DNA of 64,000 nt from Nitrospira sp. CG24C (GTDB lineage Bacteria > Nitrospirota > Nitrospiria > Nitrospirales > Nitrospiraceae): assembly GCA_002869885.2 (NCBI GenBank), contig NEWR02000009.1, positions 584,136-648,135 on the forward strand, given 5' to 3'. Each line of letters opens with the position of its first letter. Positions within the stretch are counted from its first letter, which is position 1. The position numbers and the translations under genes were made by a program. Positions 44,746-53,552 of this stretch are shown piece by piece. The notes beneath the pieces were generated by a model. It saw nothing but the letters and a program-made list of their open reading frames with translations, searched no databases and had not been told where the DNA came from.

Positions 44746-46755
44746 CTAGCAGCACCCCCCGCCGGGCAACTGCAACCGCCGCTCCTCATTGTCATGACAA
44801 ATCGTCGTCTGCATTCTTCTCGGCGAACTTCCACCCGCCATCACCACCACTTCGCTGCTGGTGAACGGCCGCTTCAAAATCACATAGCCGTACCACTGCC
44901 TCATACTATCGCCCAAGACGATCACCGCGAGCAAGGCCACTACCGCCACCAGCCCAGCATCCAGGTACAAGGCAAAGGCCTGCCCGCTATCGACAAGGGA
45001 CGAAGCCTTGCTCACAAACATTCCAAACATCTCATAGGACCCAATCAACGTGATCGTGCCGACAAACAACATCGGCAGCGCGGTGATCCACAGATACTGC
45101 GCCTTCCGCATCTTGATGAGCACCGTCGTGCCGATACAGAGGGCCAAGGTGCCGAGCAACTGATTCGCTGCGCCGAACATCGGCCAGAGCGTCGAAATGC
45201 TGCCGGCTCCGATGAGATAGCCCCAGGCTCCCACGATCAGCCCGCTGCTCGCCAATACGCCAGGCCACCAATTCATCCGCCGCAACGGAGGGTAGAAGCG
45301 CCCCCCCATTTCCTGGATGAGATAGCGTCCCACTCGCGTGCCTGTATCGATCGTCGTCAAGATAAACAAGGCCTCGAACACCAATGCAAACTGATACCAA
45401 TAGGCCATCAACCCGGCCATACCAGGGAGCGCGGAAAAAATGGACGCCATGCCGACCGCGAGCGACACGGCCCCACCAGGCCGGCCAGCCACATCCGCCT
45501 CGACGAGTTGCGAGAGTTCTTGAACCCGCGAAACAGGAAAGCCCATCGCAGCCAGCGCATCGGGGGAGAGCATCGTATTGATCGCCAGATAATCACCGGG
45601 AATCAACACCGAGGCCGCAATCAAGGCCATCACGCCGACAAAGCTTTCCAACAACATCGCCCCATAGGCGACCGTGGCCTGGGACTCCTGCTCGATCATC
45701 TTCGGCGTGGTCCCTGAAGAGACCAGCGAGTGAAAGCCTGACACGGCTCCGCAGGCAATCGTGATGAAGAGGAAGGGAAAGAGCGTGCCGGGAATAATCG
45801 GTCCGCCTCCGTTTGCAAATATGGTGACGCGCGGCATCTCAATCGTCGGCGCCATGAGGACCACGCCCACTCCCAGCAACACCACCACCCCGAGCTTCAT
45901 GAAGGTAGAGAGATAGCCCCTCGGCACGAGCAACATCCAGCCAGGCAAGACAGACGCAAGAAACCCGTAGCCGGCCAATGCCCAGACCAACGTCGTTCGC
46001 TCCAACTCGAACCACCCGGCAACCGAAGACTGAGCCACCACCCGCCCGAGAATCACAACCGCAACCAACAGCACCACACCGAGCAAGGAGACTTCCGCCA
46101 CCTGACCAGGCCGAAACCGTTGAAGATAGAAACCCATGAACAAGCCAATGGGAATCGTCATCGCAATCGTGAAGGTGCCCCAAGCATTGAGATAGAGCGC
46201 GTTCACGACGGCAAACCCCAGCCCGGCCAGCGCCACAATCACAATGAACAGCACCGCCACCGCTGTCGCGGTACCGGTGACAATGCCCAATTCATCGCGC
46301 GCAATTTCAGGAAGTGAGCGGCCATTTCGCCGCATCGACGCCACCAGGATAATGAAGTCCTGCACCGCCCCAGCCAAGACCGCACCGATCACCAACCAGA
46401 GAAAGCCGGGCAAGAATCCGAACTGCGCCGCCAACACCGGCCCCAGCAACGGTCCAGCCCCGGCAATCGCCGCAAAGTGGTGACCGAACAACACGTATTT
46501 ATTGGTGGGATGAAAATTGACTCCGTCGTTCAACCGCACCGCCGGCGTCACACGTTGATCGTTCAGCTCGACAACGCGCCGCGAAATCCAGCGACCATAG
46601 AAACGAAATGCGAGCACATAAATACAAGCCGCCGCCACGACCAGCCAGAGGCCATTCACTTTTTCGTTTGGATTGACGAGACCGACAACAAAGGCGAGCG
46701 CAACAGCACCAAGAACGGCAAGAAATCCCCAAAGCACCAGCTTTAACGCCCACAT
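44746..46755 (-). CDS. cstA: Carbon starvation protein A (CstA-family transporter)
   Basis: Polytopic transporter with more than fifteen hydrophobic segments; the family imports peptides or pyruvate during starvation. It has the CstA marks NKYVLFGHHFAAIAGAGPL, GAVQDFIILVASMRRNGRS, FHSLVSSGTTPKMI and LPGMAGLMAYWYQFALVFEALFILTTIDTGTR. The frame runs upstream through a repeat; the ATG at 46755 with AGGA eight bases before it gives about 669 residues. The C-terminus ends in Cys-Cys. Confidence 0.93.
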   Translation of the reverse strand: MWALKLVLWGFLAVLGAVALAFVVGLVNPNEKVNGLWLVVAAACIYVLAFRFYGRWISRRVVELNDQRVTPAVRLNDGVNFHPTNKYVLFGHHFAAIAGAGPLLGPVLAAQFGFLPGFLWLVIGAVLAGAVQDFIILVASMRRNGRSLPEIARDELGIVTGTATAVAVLFIVIVALAGLGFAVVNALYLNAWGTFTIAMTIPIGLFMGFYLQRFRPGQVAEVSLLGVVLLVAVVILGRVVAQSSVAGWFELERTTLVWALAGYGFLASVLPGWMLLVPRGYLSTFMKLGVVVLLGVGVVLMAPTIEMPRVTIFANGGGPIIPGTLFPFLFITIACGAVSGFHSLVSSGTTPKMIEQESQATVAYGAMLLESFVGVMALIAASVLIPGDYLAINTMLSPDALAAMGFPVSRVQELSQLVEADVAGRPGGAVSLAVGMASIFSALPGMAGLMAYWYQFALVFEALFILTTIDTGTRVGRYLIQEMGGRFYPPLRRMNWWPGVLASSGLIVGAWGYLIGAGSISTLWPMFGAANQLLGTLALCIGTTVLIKMRKAQYLWITALPMLFVGTITLIGSYEMFGMFVSKASSLVDSGQAFALYLDAGLVAVVALLAVIVLGDSMRQWYGYVILKRPFTSSEVVVMAGGSSPRRMQTTICHDNEERRLQLPGGGCC

Positions 46756-46786
46756 GCGCGGCATCCTAGCATAAAAGGAAGAGGCG

Positions 46787-46988
46787 GGAGCGACCCAGGC
46801 TGCCCTTCGTGCTCGCAGAACGCGCACGATGAAACGGTGCTCGTCCGATGCGCGCAGTAAAGGGCAGCCTCGGTCACTTCCTTTAAGAAAGGTTTATGGA
46901 AGGAGAAGCGTCTCGTTCGACGGCCACAGTCGAACCGACAGGGCTGCCCTCCCTAAAGGGATAACGAACAAGCTTGGAAGAAGCATTC
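46787..46988 (+). repeat. Mosaic paired-arm repeat, copy C
   Basis: Arm 46787-46807 (GGAGCGACCCAGGCTGCCC..) pairs with 46860-46881 (AAGGGCAGCCTCGGTCACTT..). Between them is the CTCGCAGAACGCGCACGATG..GATGCGCGCAGT module shared with copy A, but the arms differ. Further on come CTCGTTCGACGGCC and the tail AACGAACAAGCTTGGAAG (46955-46988). The 216 bases after it, up to the next gene, show nothing clear. Confidence 0.8.
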
Positions 46989-47204
46989 GAATTCCGATCT
47001 CACTCAGGGGCGAAGTGGAGCAAGCAGAAGCGCTTTCTAGGGATAGCAAAACCGTTTGGCGAAAAGGATCTTGAAGGTTAATGAGTATTAGATTTGTCGA
47101 ATCTTGACGACTCAATGAGGACCGCGTTAAGTTCTGCCACATGGGGGCTTCCTTTACGATAGGCTTCACGAATGACAATCATCAGAAGTTCTGCTGAGGG
47201 AGGG

Positions 47205-47864
47205 ATGAACTCCCTTTATATTTTCCTGGATGAAGGAGGAAACCTAGATTTTTCTCTCAGCGGCACCAAATATTTTACGTTAACATCGGTGACCAAATGC
47301 CGACCGTTTGCATTGGATGACCTTCTTCTTTCGCTAAAGTACGATCTCCTTGAAGAAGGTCTCAAGCTCGAGCGTTTTCACGCTTCAGAAGATAGACAGC
47401 ATGTTCGTAATCGTGTCTTTGAGAAAATAGCCAGCAACTTAGCATCCATCAGAATCGACAGCATTGTAGTCGAAAAGCGCAAGACCCAGCCACAACTCCA
47501 TACTGAAGAAACATTCTATGCCGTCATGCTTGGCTATCTACTGAAGCATGTATTTAAGGAGACCTCCTCTAATAAACACTCTCAGGTAATCGTCACAACC
47601 GACACCTTACCGCTGAAAAGCAAGAGAGAGGCTTTCGAAAAAGCAATCAAGACCACCCTTGTAGCAATGCTTCCGCCACTAACAAAATACAAGGTCTTGC
47701 ACCATGACTCTCGCTCCTCTATGAGTCTTCAGGTAGCCGATTACTGTAACTGGGCTATTTTCAGAAAATGGAGCTCAGGAGATACCCGAAGCCACGAGCT
47801 CATTCGGAAAGGGATAAAAAGCGAGTTTGATATTTTCAGAACAGGAGAGACATTTTACTACTGA
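47205..47864 (+). CDS. DUF3800 domain protein
   Basis: 219 residues of the DUF3800 family, thought to have an RNase H-like fold. Family marks are the N-terminal YIFLDEGGNLDF with its acidic residues and the C-terminal LQVADYCNWAIFRKW. Its substrate is unknown; members are often linked to mobile or defence regions. GAGGGAGG directly before the ATG at 47205 is preferred to an upstream ATG at 47172. The gene is visibly AT-richer than all neighbours, as is the DNA downstream, suggesting horizontal arrival. Confidence 0.82.
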   Translation: MNSLYIFLDEGGNLDFSLSGTKYFTLTSVTKCRPFALDDLLLSLKYDLLEEGLKLERFHASEDRQHVRNRVFEKIASNLASIRIDSIVVEKRKTQPQLHTEETFYAVMLGYLLKHVFKETSSNKHSQVIVTTDTLPLKSKREAFEKAIKTTLVAMLPPLTKYKVLHHDSRSSMSLQVADYCNWAIFRKWSSGDTRSHELIRKGIKSEFDIFRTGETFYY

Positions 47865-48203
47865 AGCCAGATAGTCGACCGCCCTGACTACCCTTTCGGG
47901 AGAGCCCCATGGGCTCTTATCATCAGGACGGGACCTTTAACTGAAGTCTACCGTCTCATATCGTAGCCCCTAGCATTTGACAGGTCAACAATTCTAATAA
48001 TTCCTCCTCAGCCCAGCTAATCACTGTGCCTTTCGAATTATAAATTATTGAATTCCTTGTAAAACAAGATTCTCTAAGGGTTCATTCCCTGAGAGAAGAT
48101 AGGCAACCTAGACCATTTCCTCCTTTGCATATCATAGCATCCCTTTTAGAATCCCTCGTTTTTTACAAGAAAACAGCCAGCCACGTGCGGAAAAGAAAAG
48201 GTG
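47865..48203. other. AT-rich gap without recognised genes
   Basis: 339 bases between the DUF3800 gene and the flippase-like gene. A 7-bp hairpin (AGAGCCC/GGGCTCT, 47901-47917) could be a weak terminator. Base composition stays low in GC until about 48180, so the foreign segment probably ends there. No tRNA, repeat edge or coding signal was seen. Confidence 0.6.
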
Positions 48204-49223
48204 TCAGGAACCATTTCCTGAGTCGGGCGTGCGACTTTCCTGAATGACCGCCGCGCGCCCACCCAGCATTGCCAGGCACAATAGCCCGATTCCAATCCAG
48301 ACCAGTTCGCGGAACCGCCGGAGTAATGCGAAGGCAATGCCCGTCACGTCGGAGTACCCAAAGGCCTTGAGCAACAATACATTCCCTCCGTCTTGGGCGC
48401 CGAGGCTGCCGGGAATGAAGAAGGTGCCGCCTTTGATGAAGACGGAAAGGGCGCCGATGGAGATGGCGGAAAGGGCCATAGCAGGACCGCCCAGATAATA
48501 GACGATGACGTACACTTCCAACGCTTCCGCCATCCAGCCAAGAAAGAACAGCCCGGTAGAGGCATAAAAGGCCGGACGGTTGTCACGGTAAAACTCCAAG
48601 ATCGTTCGATCCAGTGACCGTAGCTTTTCTTCACGCGCTTCGAGGTAGGCGATCTTCAGCCCGATCTTCCGCAGAAATCCCAATAACCACGTAAAAATCC
48701 CCTGCCGCTGCACGAACACGAACGCCGCAGTCCCGAAGGCCAGCAAGCCCACACTGACCAGTGCGGCAGCCACGGTGTGACCGGACGAATCGTTCTCGCC
48801 TAACAGCCACACCCCCAATGCGATGCCGAGCAAAATGAAGAGCACTTCGGCAATCGTCATCGTCGTTTTTGCAATGATGACCGAGGCGAGTCCCTCCACC
48901 ATCGGCACATGGTGTTTCTTGAGCAAATAGGCCTTGAGCGGCTCGCCTCCGACATAGGCGGTCGGGGTCGTCATGTTCACCACTTCGCCGGCAGTCCGAA
49001 TCGCGAGCACACGCCAGAACGGAATCGCCTTCGCCGACGGGCCAAGCGTGACTTTCCACCCGTAGGCTTCGACGACGTACATGATGACGGAAGGAATCAG
49101 CAGGACGAGAAGCGCCACCGGCCCGAGCTGCGCCGCCGCATCGTAGATCTGCCCAGGACCGATATGCCAGACAATGAGACCGAGTGTGAGAAGACCGACG
49201 ACGAGTAGGAAAAATTTTAGCAC
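48204..49223 (-). CDS. Lysylphosphatidylglycerol-synthase-TM/UPF0104 flippase-like membrane protein
   Basis: 339 residues with seven to eight transmembrane helices. The family motifs are RTAGEVVNMTTPTAYVGGEPLKAYLL and GGTFFIPGSLGAQDGGNVLLLKAFG. Related proteins (YbhN, MprF-N, AglD, HpnL) move or handle lipids. It is the last gene of the phosphonate-type locus, so flipping the modified lipid across the membrane is a reasonable inference, not shown. Confidence 0.85.
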   Translation of the reverse strand: MLKFFLLVVGLLTLGLIVWHIGPGQIYDAAAQLGPVALLVLLIPSVIMYVVEAYGWKVTLGPSAKAIPFWRVLAIRTAGEVVNMTTPTAYVGGEPLKAYLLKKHHVPMVEGLASVIIAKTTMTIAEVLFILLGIALGVWLLGENDSSGHTVAAALVSVGLLAFGTAAFVFVQRQGIFTWLLGFLRKIGLKIAYLEAREEKLRSLDRTILEFYRDNRPAFYASTGLFFLGWMAEALEVYVIVYYLGGPAMALSAISIGALSVFIKGGTFFIPGSLGAQDGGNVLLLKAFGYSDVTGIAFALLRRFRELVWIGIGLLCLAMLGGRAAVIQESRTPDSGNGS

Positions 49224-49298
49224 GCTGGGCTAGGAATCCACGGTGAGAAAAAACAGGCAGGCATGGAGGAACATATCTTTATTTCCACTCCTTCAGCA

Positions 49299-49595
49299 AG
49301 GGAGCGGCCAAGGCTGCCCTTTACTGCGCGCGACATTCTTACCCGCCCAACCCCGATCGCGTCGAGACGCGCTCTTCTCCCTGGCGAGCACCGTAGATCT
49401 ACTACAATGATCCTTCCAAGCTCGCTCGTTTTTCCCTTTGGGAAGGGCACCCATGTTGGTCTAAGTGCGGCCGTCGAACGAGGCCCTTCTCAGGGCGCGC
49501 GTTCCGGGAGCACAGGACCAAAGTGCGGCCGTCGAACGAGGCCCTTCTCAGGGCGCGCGTTCCGGGAGCACAGGACCAACGTGGGTGCCCTTCCC
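49299..49595 (-). repeat. Mosaic paired-arm repeat, copy D, with 58-bp tandem duplication
   Basis: Arm 49440-49461 (GGGAAGGGCACCCATGTTGG..) pairs with 49574-49595 with a single mismatch. Between them lie two identical 58-bp units (49463-49520 and 49521-49578), each containing minus-strand CTCCCGGAACGCGCGCCCTG. The tail AACGAGCGAGCTTGGAAG is at 49405-49439, then the GGGCGGGTAAGAA..GCGCGCAGT module. It fills the 382-base gap in the middle of the phosphonate-type locus. Confidence 0.85.
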
Positions 49596-49605
49596 ATCTT
49601 TTCTG

Positions 49606-51036
49606 CTAAGCACGGGTGGTGGCGGACGGCCTGATGACCCAGAGCATCAGAAGCGAGAATACCATGGATCCGATCGCCGCCATCCAGAGGAACCAATCAA
49701 GCTTGCCGATCACCGCAAACGTCAGCACGATGACGGAGAAGTCGCGGCTCGCGACGTTCTTGAGCATGAAGTCCGACCAGGCAGCCTGCACCGGTGTCTT
49801 CCATCCGCTTGCGGACTTAATTTTTTGTGCGCGGGTGACGAGCCAGAACGAGAGCCCGTTCCCCAGGACCGCTGCCGAACCCAGGGCCAGAGGCACCCAT
49901 GCACCGTCGTCCCCGGCCATACTCAGATAGGAGCCCACCGCAATACCGGCAAAAATCGCCATATGCACTACATTGTCCATCGCGATATCGAGCCAGGCCC
50001 CGAATGGCGATTCAGTGAACGTGAGCCTCGCCACTTCACCATCGCAACAGTCGATGACTGCCGCCAATTGAAACAACAACGCGGCCACGATGCCGGCGCT
50101 GTAGGTCCCGACGCCGAAGCCGGCGGCCGCGGCCAATCCAATCAGCGCCGCCAGAATCGTAATGACATTCGGCGACAAACCTACGGCGAGAAAGATGCGC
50201 GTGAACCAGCGGGAGATCTTTCGATTGAAAAACCGATCGACGAAGCCTTCGAACTCGCCCTTGAGTGAATTGAAAAGCTTCACCTCAGCGGCCCGTACAT
50301 CGGCGGCATTGCGCACGTCCTGATACCAATGGGACCGATTCGTCTCCATGGACAGCACCCGCACATGCCCGTCCACCGCGGCCCGTTCAAGCCATCGACG
50401 AATCGGCATCGTGCCGGTTTCCACGTCGCCCTGCCCGCCGGCAGCGCTCATGAGATTGACCGGAAGCACGACCAGGTCTGCCGCCACCAGCGCTGCGTCG
50501 TCCTGTCTCGATGTGATCGAACGAAGCCGTCCAGCCTGTACCTTCACGCGTAAACTCTGCCGGCGTGGCTGCCGATCTCGCACGCCAGCGGCCCGAGCCA
50601 CGATGATCGCCTGGCCCTCCTGTACTTCGTGCCGCAGGCTCTCGATCAAGGAACTCGCGAACACCCCCTGCACACCGGACAAGAGACAGAAGCCGCGAAC
50701 TTCAGCGGCCAGCGATTCCCAGGTGCGGGGATCGTCCAGAGGAAACTCGCGAATCGGCATCCAGCGCACGGGAATGGTCAGGCGTGGCCCTTTACCCAAC
50801 GCCTGTTTCAGCTGATCCTCCTCCGGTCCGACCAACACCATGAGCTGTCGAATGCCGGCTCGCTGCAGCGTCAACACCGTCCGCTGAAACAGGCCGATTC
50901 CCACCACGCTGGTGAGCGGACCCACCTCATCGGCATACAGTCCGGTCGCCTCGCCGAACAGACTCACTGACGGAAAGAGAATCGCCGTACTCAATCCCTG
51001 AAGGCCCGTCTGTCTCTGAACGATACTCTCACTCAT
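49606..51036 (-). CDS. CDP-alcohol phosphotransferase with degenerate N-terminal nucleotidyltransferase domain
   Basis: 476 residues. Residues 1-270 resemble an NTP-transferase fold (VGIGLFQRTVLTLQRAGI) but lack the Gly-rich GxGxR loop, so they are probably inactive. Residues 275-470 are a membrane CDP-alcohol phosphotransferase with DCCDGEVARLTF...FGAWLDIAMDN (all conserved Asp present). The layout recalls bifunctional inositol-phosphate cytidylyltransferase/DIPP synthases. Placed after a separate cytidylyltransferase, it probably joins a CMP-activated head group to a lipid alcohol. Confidence 0.82.
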   Translation of the reverse strand: MSESIVQRQTGLQGLSTAILFPSVSLFGEATGLYADEVGPLTSVVGIGLFQRTVLTLQRAGIRQLMVLVGPEEDQLKQALGKGPRLTIPVRWMPIREFPLDDPRTWESLAAEVRGFCLLSGVQGVFASSLIESLRHEVQEGQAIIVARAAGVRDRQPRRQSLRVKVQAGRLRSITSRQDDAALVAADLVVLPVNLMSAAGGQGDVETGTMPIRRWLERAAVDGHVRVLSMETNRSHWYQDVRNAADVRAAEVKLFNSLKGEFEGFVDRFFNRKISRWFTRIFLAVGLSPNVITILAALIGLAAAAGFGVGTYSAGIVAALLFQLAAVIDCCDGEVARLTFTESPFGAWLDIAMDNVVHMAIFAGIAVGSYLSMAGDDGAWVPLALGSAAVLGNGLSFWLVTRAQKIKSASGWKTPVQAAWSDFMLKNVASRDFSVIVLTFAVIGKLDWFLWMAAIGSMVFSLLMLWVIRPSATTRA

Positions 51037-51105
51037 AATGGCTGATCATCCCGACGCCTTAAGAACCAATATCCTATTTACCCCGTTACCCCACTACCCC
51101 CGCTT

Positions 51106-51825
51106 TTAGAGTTTCGGCAACACATCCCGTTCCGCTTTCGTCACATCTTCCACAAAATCGATTTCGGTCCAGGGAAGTCCACCGATCTTCTCATGCCCCA
51201 CTTTGACATCGCGGAAAAATCCCACGAGCGCATCTTCATATTCCATCTGCCAGGCTTCGCGATCCACATGAGTCTTGAGCGACGCCACCACATGCGGCGC
51301 ATCGGCATGCCGAACCTTGAGAAACCCCACGCCTTCTCCGGCATAGTCGTAATGCAGGGGCATTGTTTTCGTCAGCGCAATCACCCGCCCGCCTTCGACC
51401 ACAACCATGCACTCTTCTCCAGTCTGCTTGACAGTATCATCCATAAGCAGCGCGTTCTCATAGGGGGATTCTACCAGGCGACGCAAGATCTCTTGATGGA
51501 AGAGCACGTCTGCATCCATGATGATCGCGTCGTCATCCAACGCGGCGCGCGCGATCCAGAGCGAGGAAATGCTGCCGCGGTGGAACTGCTCATTCACAAG
51601 GAAATTCACGCGAACACCACAAGAATTCGCGGCCACCGCCGCGCGAATCATCTCTTGTTTGTAACCCACCACTATATCGGCACAATGAATACCGACGCTC
51701 AGAAGCGATGTGAGGTAGCGATGCAGGAGGGTCTGCCCGCCGATCTCGATGAGACACTTCGGGCGATGTTGCGTGACCTGCCACAGGCGCTTCCCGACTC
51801 CGGCTGCGAGGATGACGGCTTTCAT
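51106..51825 (-). CDS. Cytidylyltransferase (LicC/PntC-like) for a phosphonate or phospho-alcohol
   Basis: 239 residues with an intact nucleotide loop (MKAVILAAGVGKRLWQVTQHRPKCLIEIGG), metal-binding DADVLF and the C-terminal GLPWTEIDFVEDVTKAE of the phosphocholine cytidylyltransferase group. In the related PntC enzymes the substrate is 2-aminoethylphosphonate, giving CMP-AEP. It overlaps the transaminase gene by four bases, and in some bacteria the same two activities are fused. The substrate is inferred from context. Confidence 0.83.
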   Translation of the reverse strand: MKAVILAAGVGKRLWQVTQHRPKCLIEIGGQTLLHRYLTSLLSVGIHCADIVVGYKQEMIRAAVAANSCGVRVNFLVNEQFHRGSISSLWIARAALDDDAIIMDADVLFHQEILRRLVESPYENALLMDDTVKQTGEECMVVVEGGRVIALTKTMPLHYDYAGEGVGFLKVRHADAPHVVASLKTHVDREAWQMEYEDALVGFFRDVKVGHEKIGGLPWTEIDFVEDVTKAERDVLPKL

Positions 51826-52904
51826 GCTGTGCCACAGATCCGTTCGAATGCGTCGAGAAATCCCACCAACTGCGCCTCCGTGAGCGCGCCCATGTTCGCG
51901 ACGCGGAAAATCTGGCTCTGGAGTTGGCCTTGTCCCGCATAGATCACGTAGCCCTCTTTCTTGAGTCGATCGTGCAGCGACTGATAGGTCACGCCCTCGG
52001 GAAGATGATAGGCGGTGATTGTGTTGGATAGTTTGTCCGGGGTCAAGAGCGGCTTCACGCCGAGTTTCGTCATACGGTCTCGAATCAAGGTCGCGACCTT
52101 CTTATACCGCTGGATCCGCTTGGCAACCCCTTCCTCCATGAGTTCATTCAACGCTTCGTCGAATGCGTAATAGACCTGCACCGCCGGCGTGAACGGAATC
52201 GTCCCAAGGCCCTGGTCATCCACATATTGAGTGATGTGAAGATAGATCGACCGCCTGGGATAGCCGCGCATCCGCTCCAGAAATCCCTTGCGGACGAGCA
52301 CGAAGGACACACCGGGGAATCCCTGAATGCACTTTCCCGCTGTACCTGCCACCATATAGATATGAGACCCAGCGATATCCAACGGCTCGCCTGCCAAGGC
52401 GCTGACCGCATCGAGAATGAACACCCGGTTCTGGCTGTCCACGACAGCCGCGATCTCCTTGACTGGATTGATGAGCCCGGTGGTCGTTTCGTGATGGACC
52501 ATGGCGACCGCATGCGCTTCCGGATGTTGCCGCAGCGCAAGCCGCAACCGTTCAGGATCCGGTCTTGTCGTCCAATCGTATTTAAGCTCAGACACGCCCA
52601 GACGATAGAGGCCGACCATCTGGGAAATACGTTCGCCGTATACGCCGTTATTGAGCACCAGCATCCGTTTGCCAGGTGGGAGCGACGACATCACGGCGGA
52701 CTCGACTGCCGCAGTACCAGATCCGGTCAACACCACGGCGGCATAATCCGATTCCGCTCCCGGCACAAAGAGCTTCAGCAACTTCGCCTGAATCCCGTGC
52801 AGGAGTTCGGTAAATTCCGACTCCCGATGGCAGACATCGGGACGCACCAGCGCTTGCCGCACCCGCTCCGACACATTCACCGGTCCTGGATTCAATAAGA
52901 TCAT
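51822..52904 (-). CDS. 2-aminoethylphosphonate transaminase-like class V aminotransferase
   Basis: 360 residues, PLP-dependent. It starts LLNPGPVNVSERV with CHRESEF, has HHETTTGLINP, and the PLP lysine sits in AGKCIQGFPGVSF, close to the NKCIxGVPG signature of PhnW rather than alanine-glyoxylate transaminase. In a biosynthetic setting it would turn phosphonoacetaldehyde into 2-aminoethylphosphonate. A short CTTACGCC-type repeat precedes it. Confidence 0.85.
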   Translation of the reverse strand: MILLNPGPVNVSERVRQALVRPDVCHRESEFTELLHGIQAKLLKLFVPGAESDYAAVVLTGSGTAAVESAVMSSLPPGKRMLVLNNGVYGERISQMVGLYRLGVSELKYDWTTRPDPERLRLALRQHPEAHAVAMVHHETTTGLINPVKEIAAVVDSQNRVFILDAVSALAGEPLDIAGSHIYMVAGTAGKCIQGFPGVSFVLVRKGFLERMRGYPRRSIYLHITQYVDDQGLGTIPFTPAVQVYYAFDEALNELMEEGVAKRIQRYKKVATLIRDRMTKLGVKPLLTPDKLSNTITAYHLPEGVTYQSLHDRLKKEGYVIYAGQGQLQSQIFRVANMGALTEAQLVGFLDAFERICGTA

Positions 52905-52916
52905 TTCGTCTTTCTT

Positions 52917-52946
52917 CCCCTCACCCCTTACGCCTTACCCCTCACG
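52917..52946. repeat. CCTTACGCCTTACCCCTCAC tract
   Basis: Short repeat in the gap between the transaminase and decarboxylase genes. The same tract recurs as a hairpin at 60336-60427. Confidence 0.6.
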
Positions 52947-52948
52947 AG

Positions 52949-53527
52949 CTACTTGATCGCCTGCATGAACCGTTTCGTAATATCCGGCGGATCGAGCATC
53001 ACGCGCCCGGCATCTTCCACCATCTCGTTGACTTTCACCAGCAACATGCTCGGTCCGTCTTTCTTCAGCATGTCTTTGAACTCGTAGACGAGGTCTTCAC
53101 GTTCCCGTACTCGTTCGACGTTTACATACCCGGCCGCCTTCGCCACCTTCTCAAGTGGGACCACATTGGAAATCGTCGGCTGATTGCCGGTCGTGCCGTA
53201 GACTTCGTTGTCGAACACCACATGAATGAAGTTCTTCGGCTTCAGCGCCCCCACTGTCGCAAGCGTTCCCATGCCCATGAGGACGTTCCCGTCGCCGTCG
53301 AACACGATCACTTGTTTATTCGGCTTCGACAACGCCACGCCTAACGCAATCGCCGCCGCCGACCCCATCGAACCGATCATATAGAAATGAGTCGGCCTAT
53401 CGGCGATCTTTTGCGCCTCACGAGACGGAAATCCATTACAAATGATGACGGGCTGGTCGGTAAGCAATTCCAACAATGCAGCCATTGCCATGGCCCGGCT
53501 CTGCATGGTCCCTTGCTCCGGCCTCAT
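52949..53527 (-). CDS. Phosphonopyruvate (or sulfopyruvate) decarboxylase, TPP-binding subunit
   Basis: 192 residues equal to the C-terminal TPP-binding half of the decarboxylase. The TPP motif is GDGNVLMGMG...NFIHVVFDNEVYG, preceded by CNGFPSREAQ and FYMIGSMGSAAAIALGVAL. GAGG eight bases before the ATG shows it is translated on its own. With the next upstream gene it forms a split enzyme, as in two-subunit sulfopyruvate decarboxylase (ComDE); neighbours favour phosphonopyruvate as substrate. Confidence 0.85.
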   Translation of the reverse strand: MRPEQGTMQSRAMAMAALLELLTDQPVIICNGFPSREAQKIADRPTHFYMIGSMGSAAAIALGVALSKPNKQVIVFDGDGNVLMGMGTLATVGALKPKNFIHVVFDNEVYGTTGNQPTISNVVPLEKVAKAAGYVNVERVREREDLVYEFKDMLKKDGPSMLLVKVNEMVEDAGRVMLDPPDITKRFMQAIK

Positions 53528-53552
53528 GGGTTGTCCTCACGCTTCACGTCCG

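Noticed and set aside
44592-44834. Short frame containing CSRNARPQKALARAN
   Set aside because: Translation of a mosaic repeat; similar peptides arise at 49.5 kb from the repeat itself, not from a gene.
47078-47182. 34-residue minus-strand frame upstream of the DUF3800 gene
   Set aside because: Short, no clear ribosome site or family; might be a remnant but cannot be supported.
49463-49578. Tandem 58-bp units as a CRISPR array
   Set aside because: Only two units, directly abutting, with no spacers and no cas genes.
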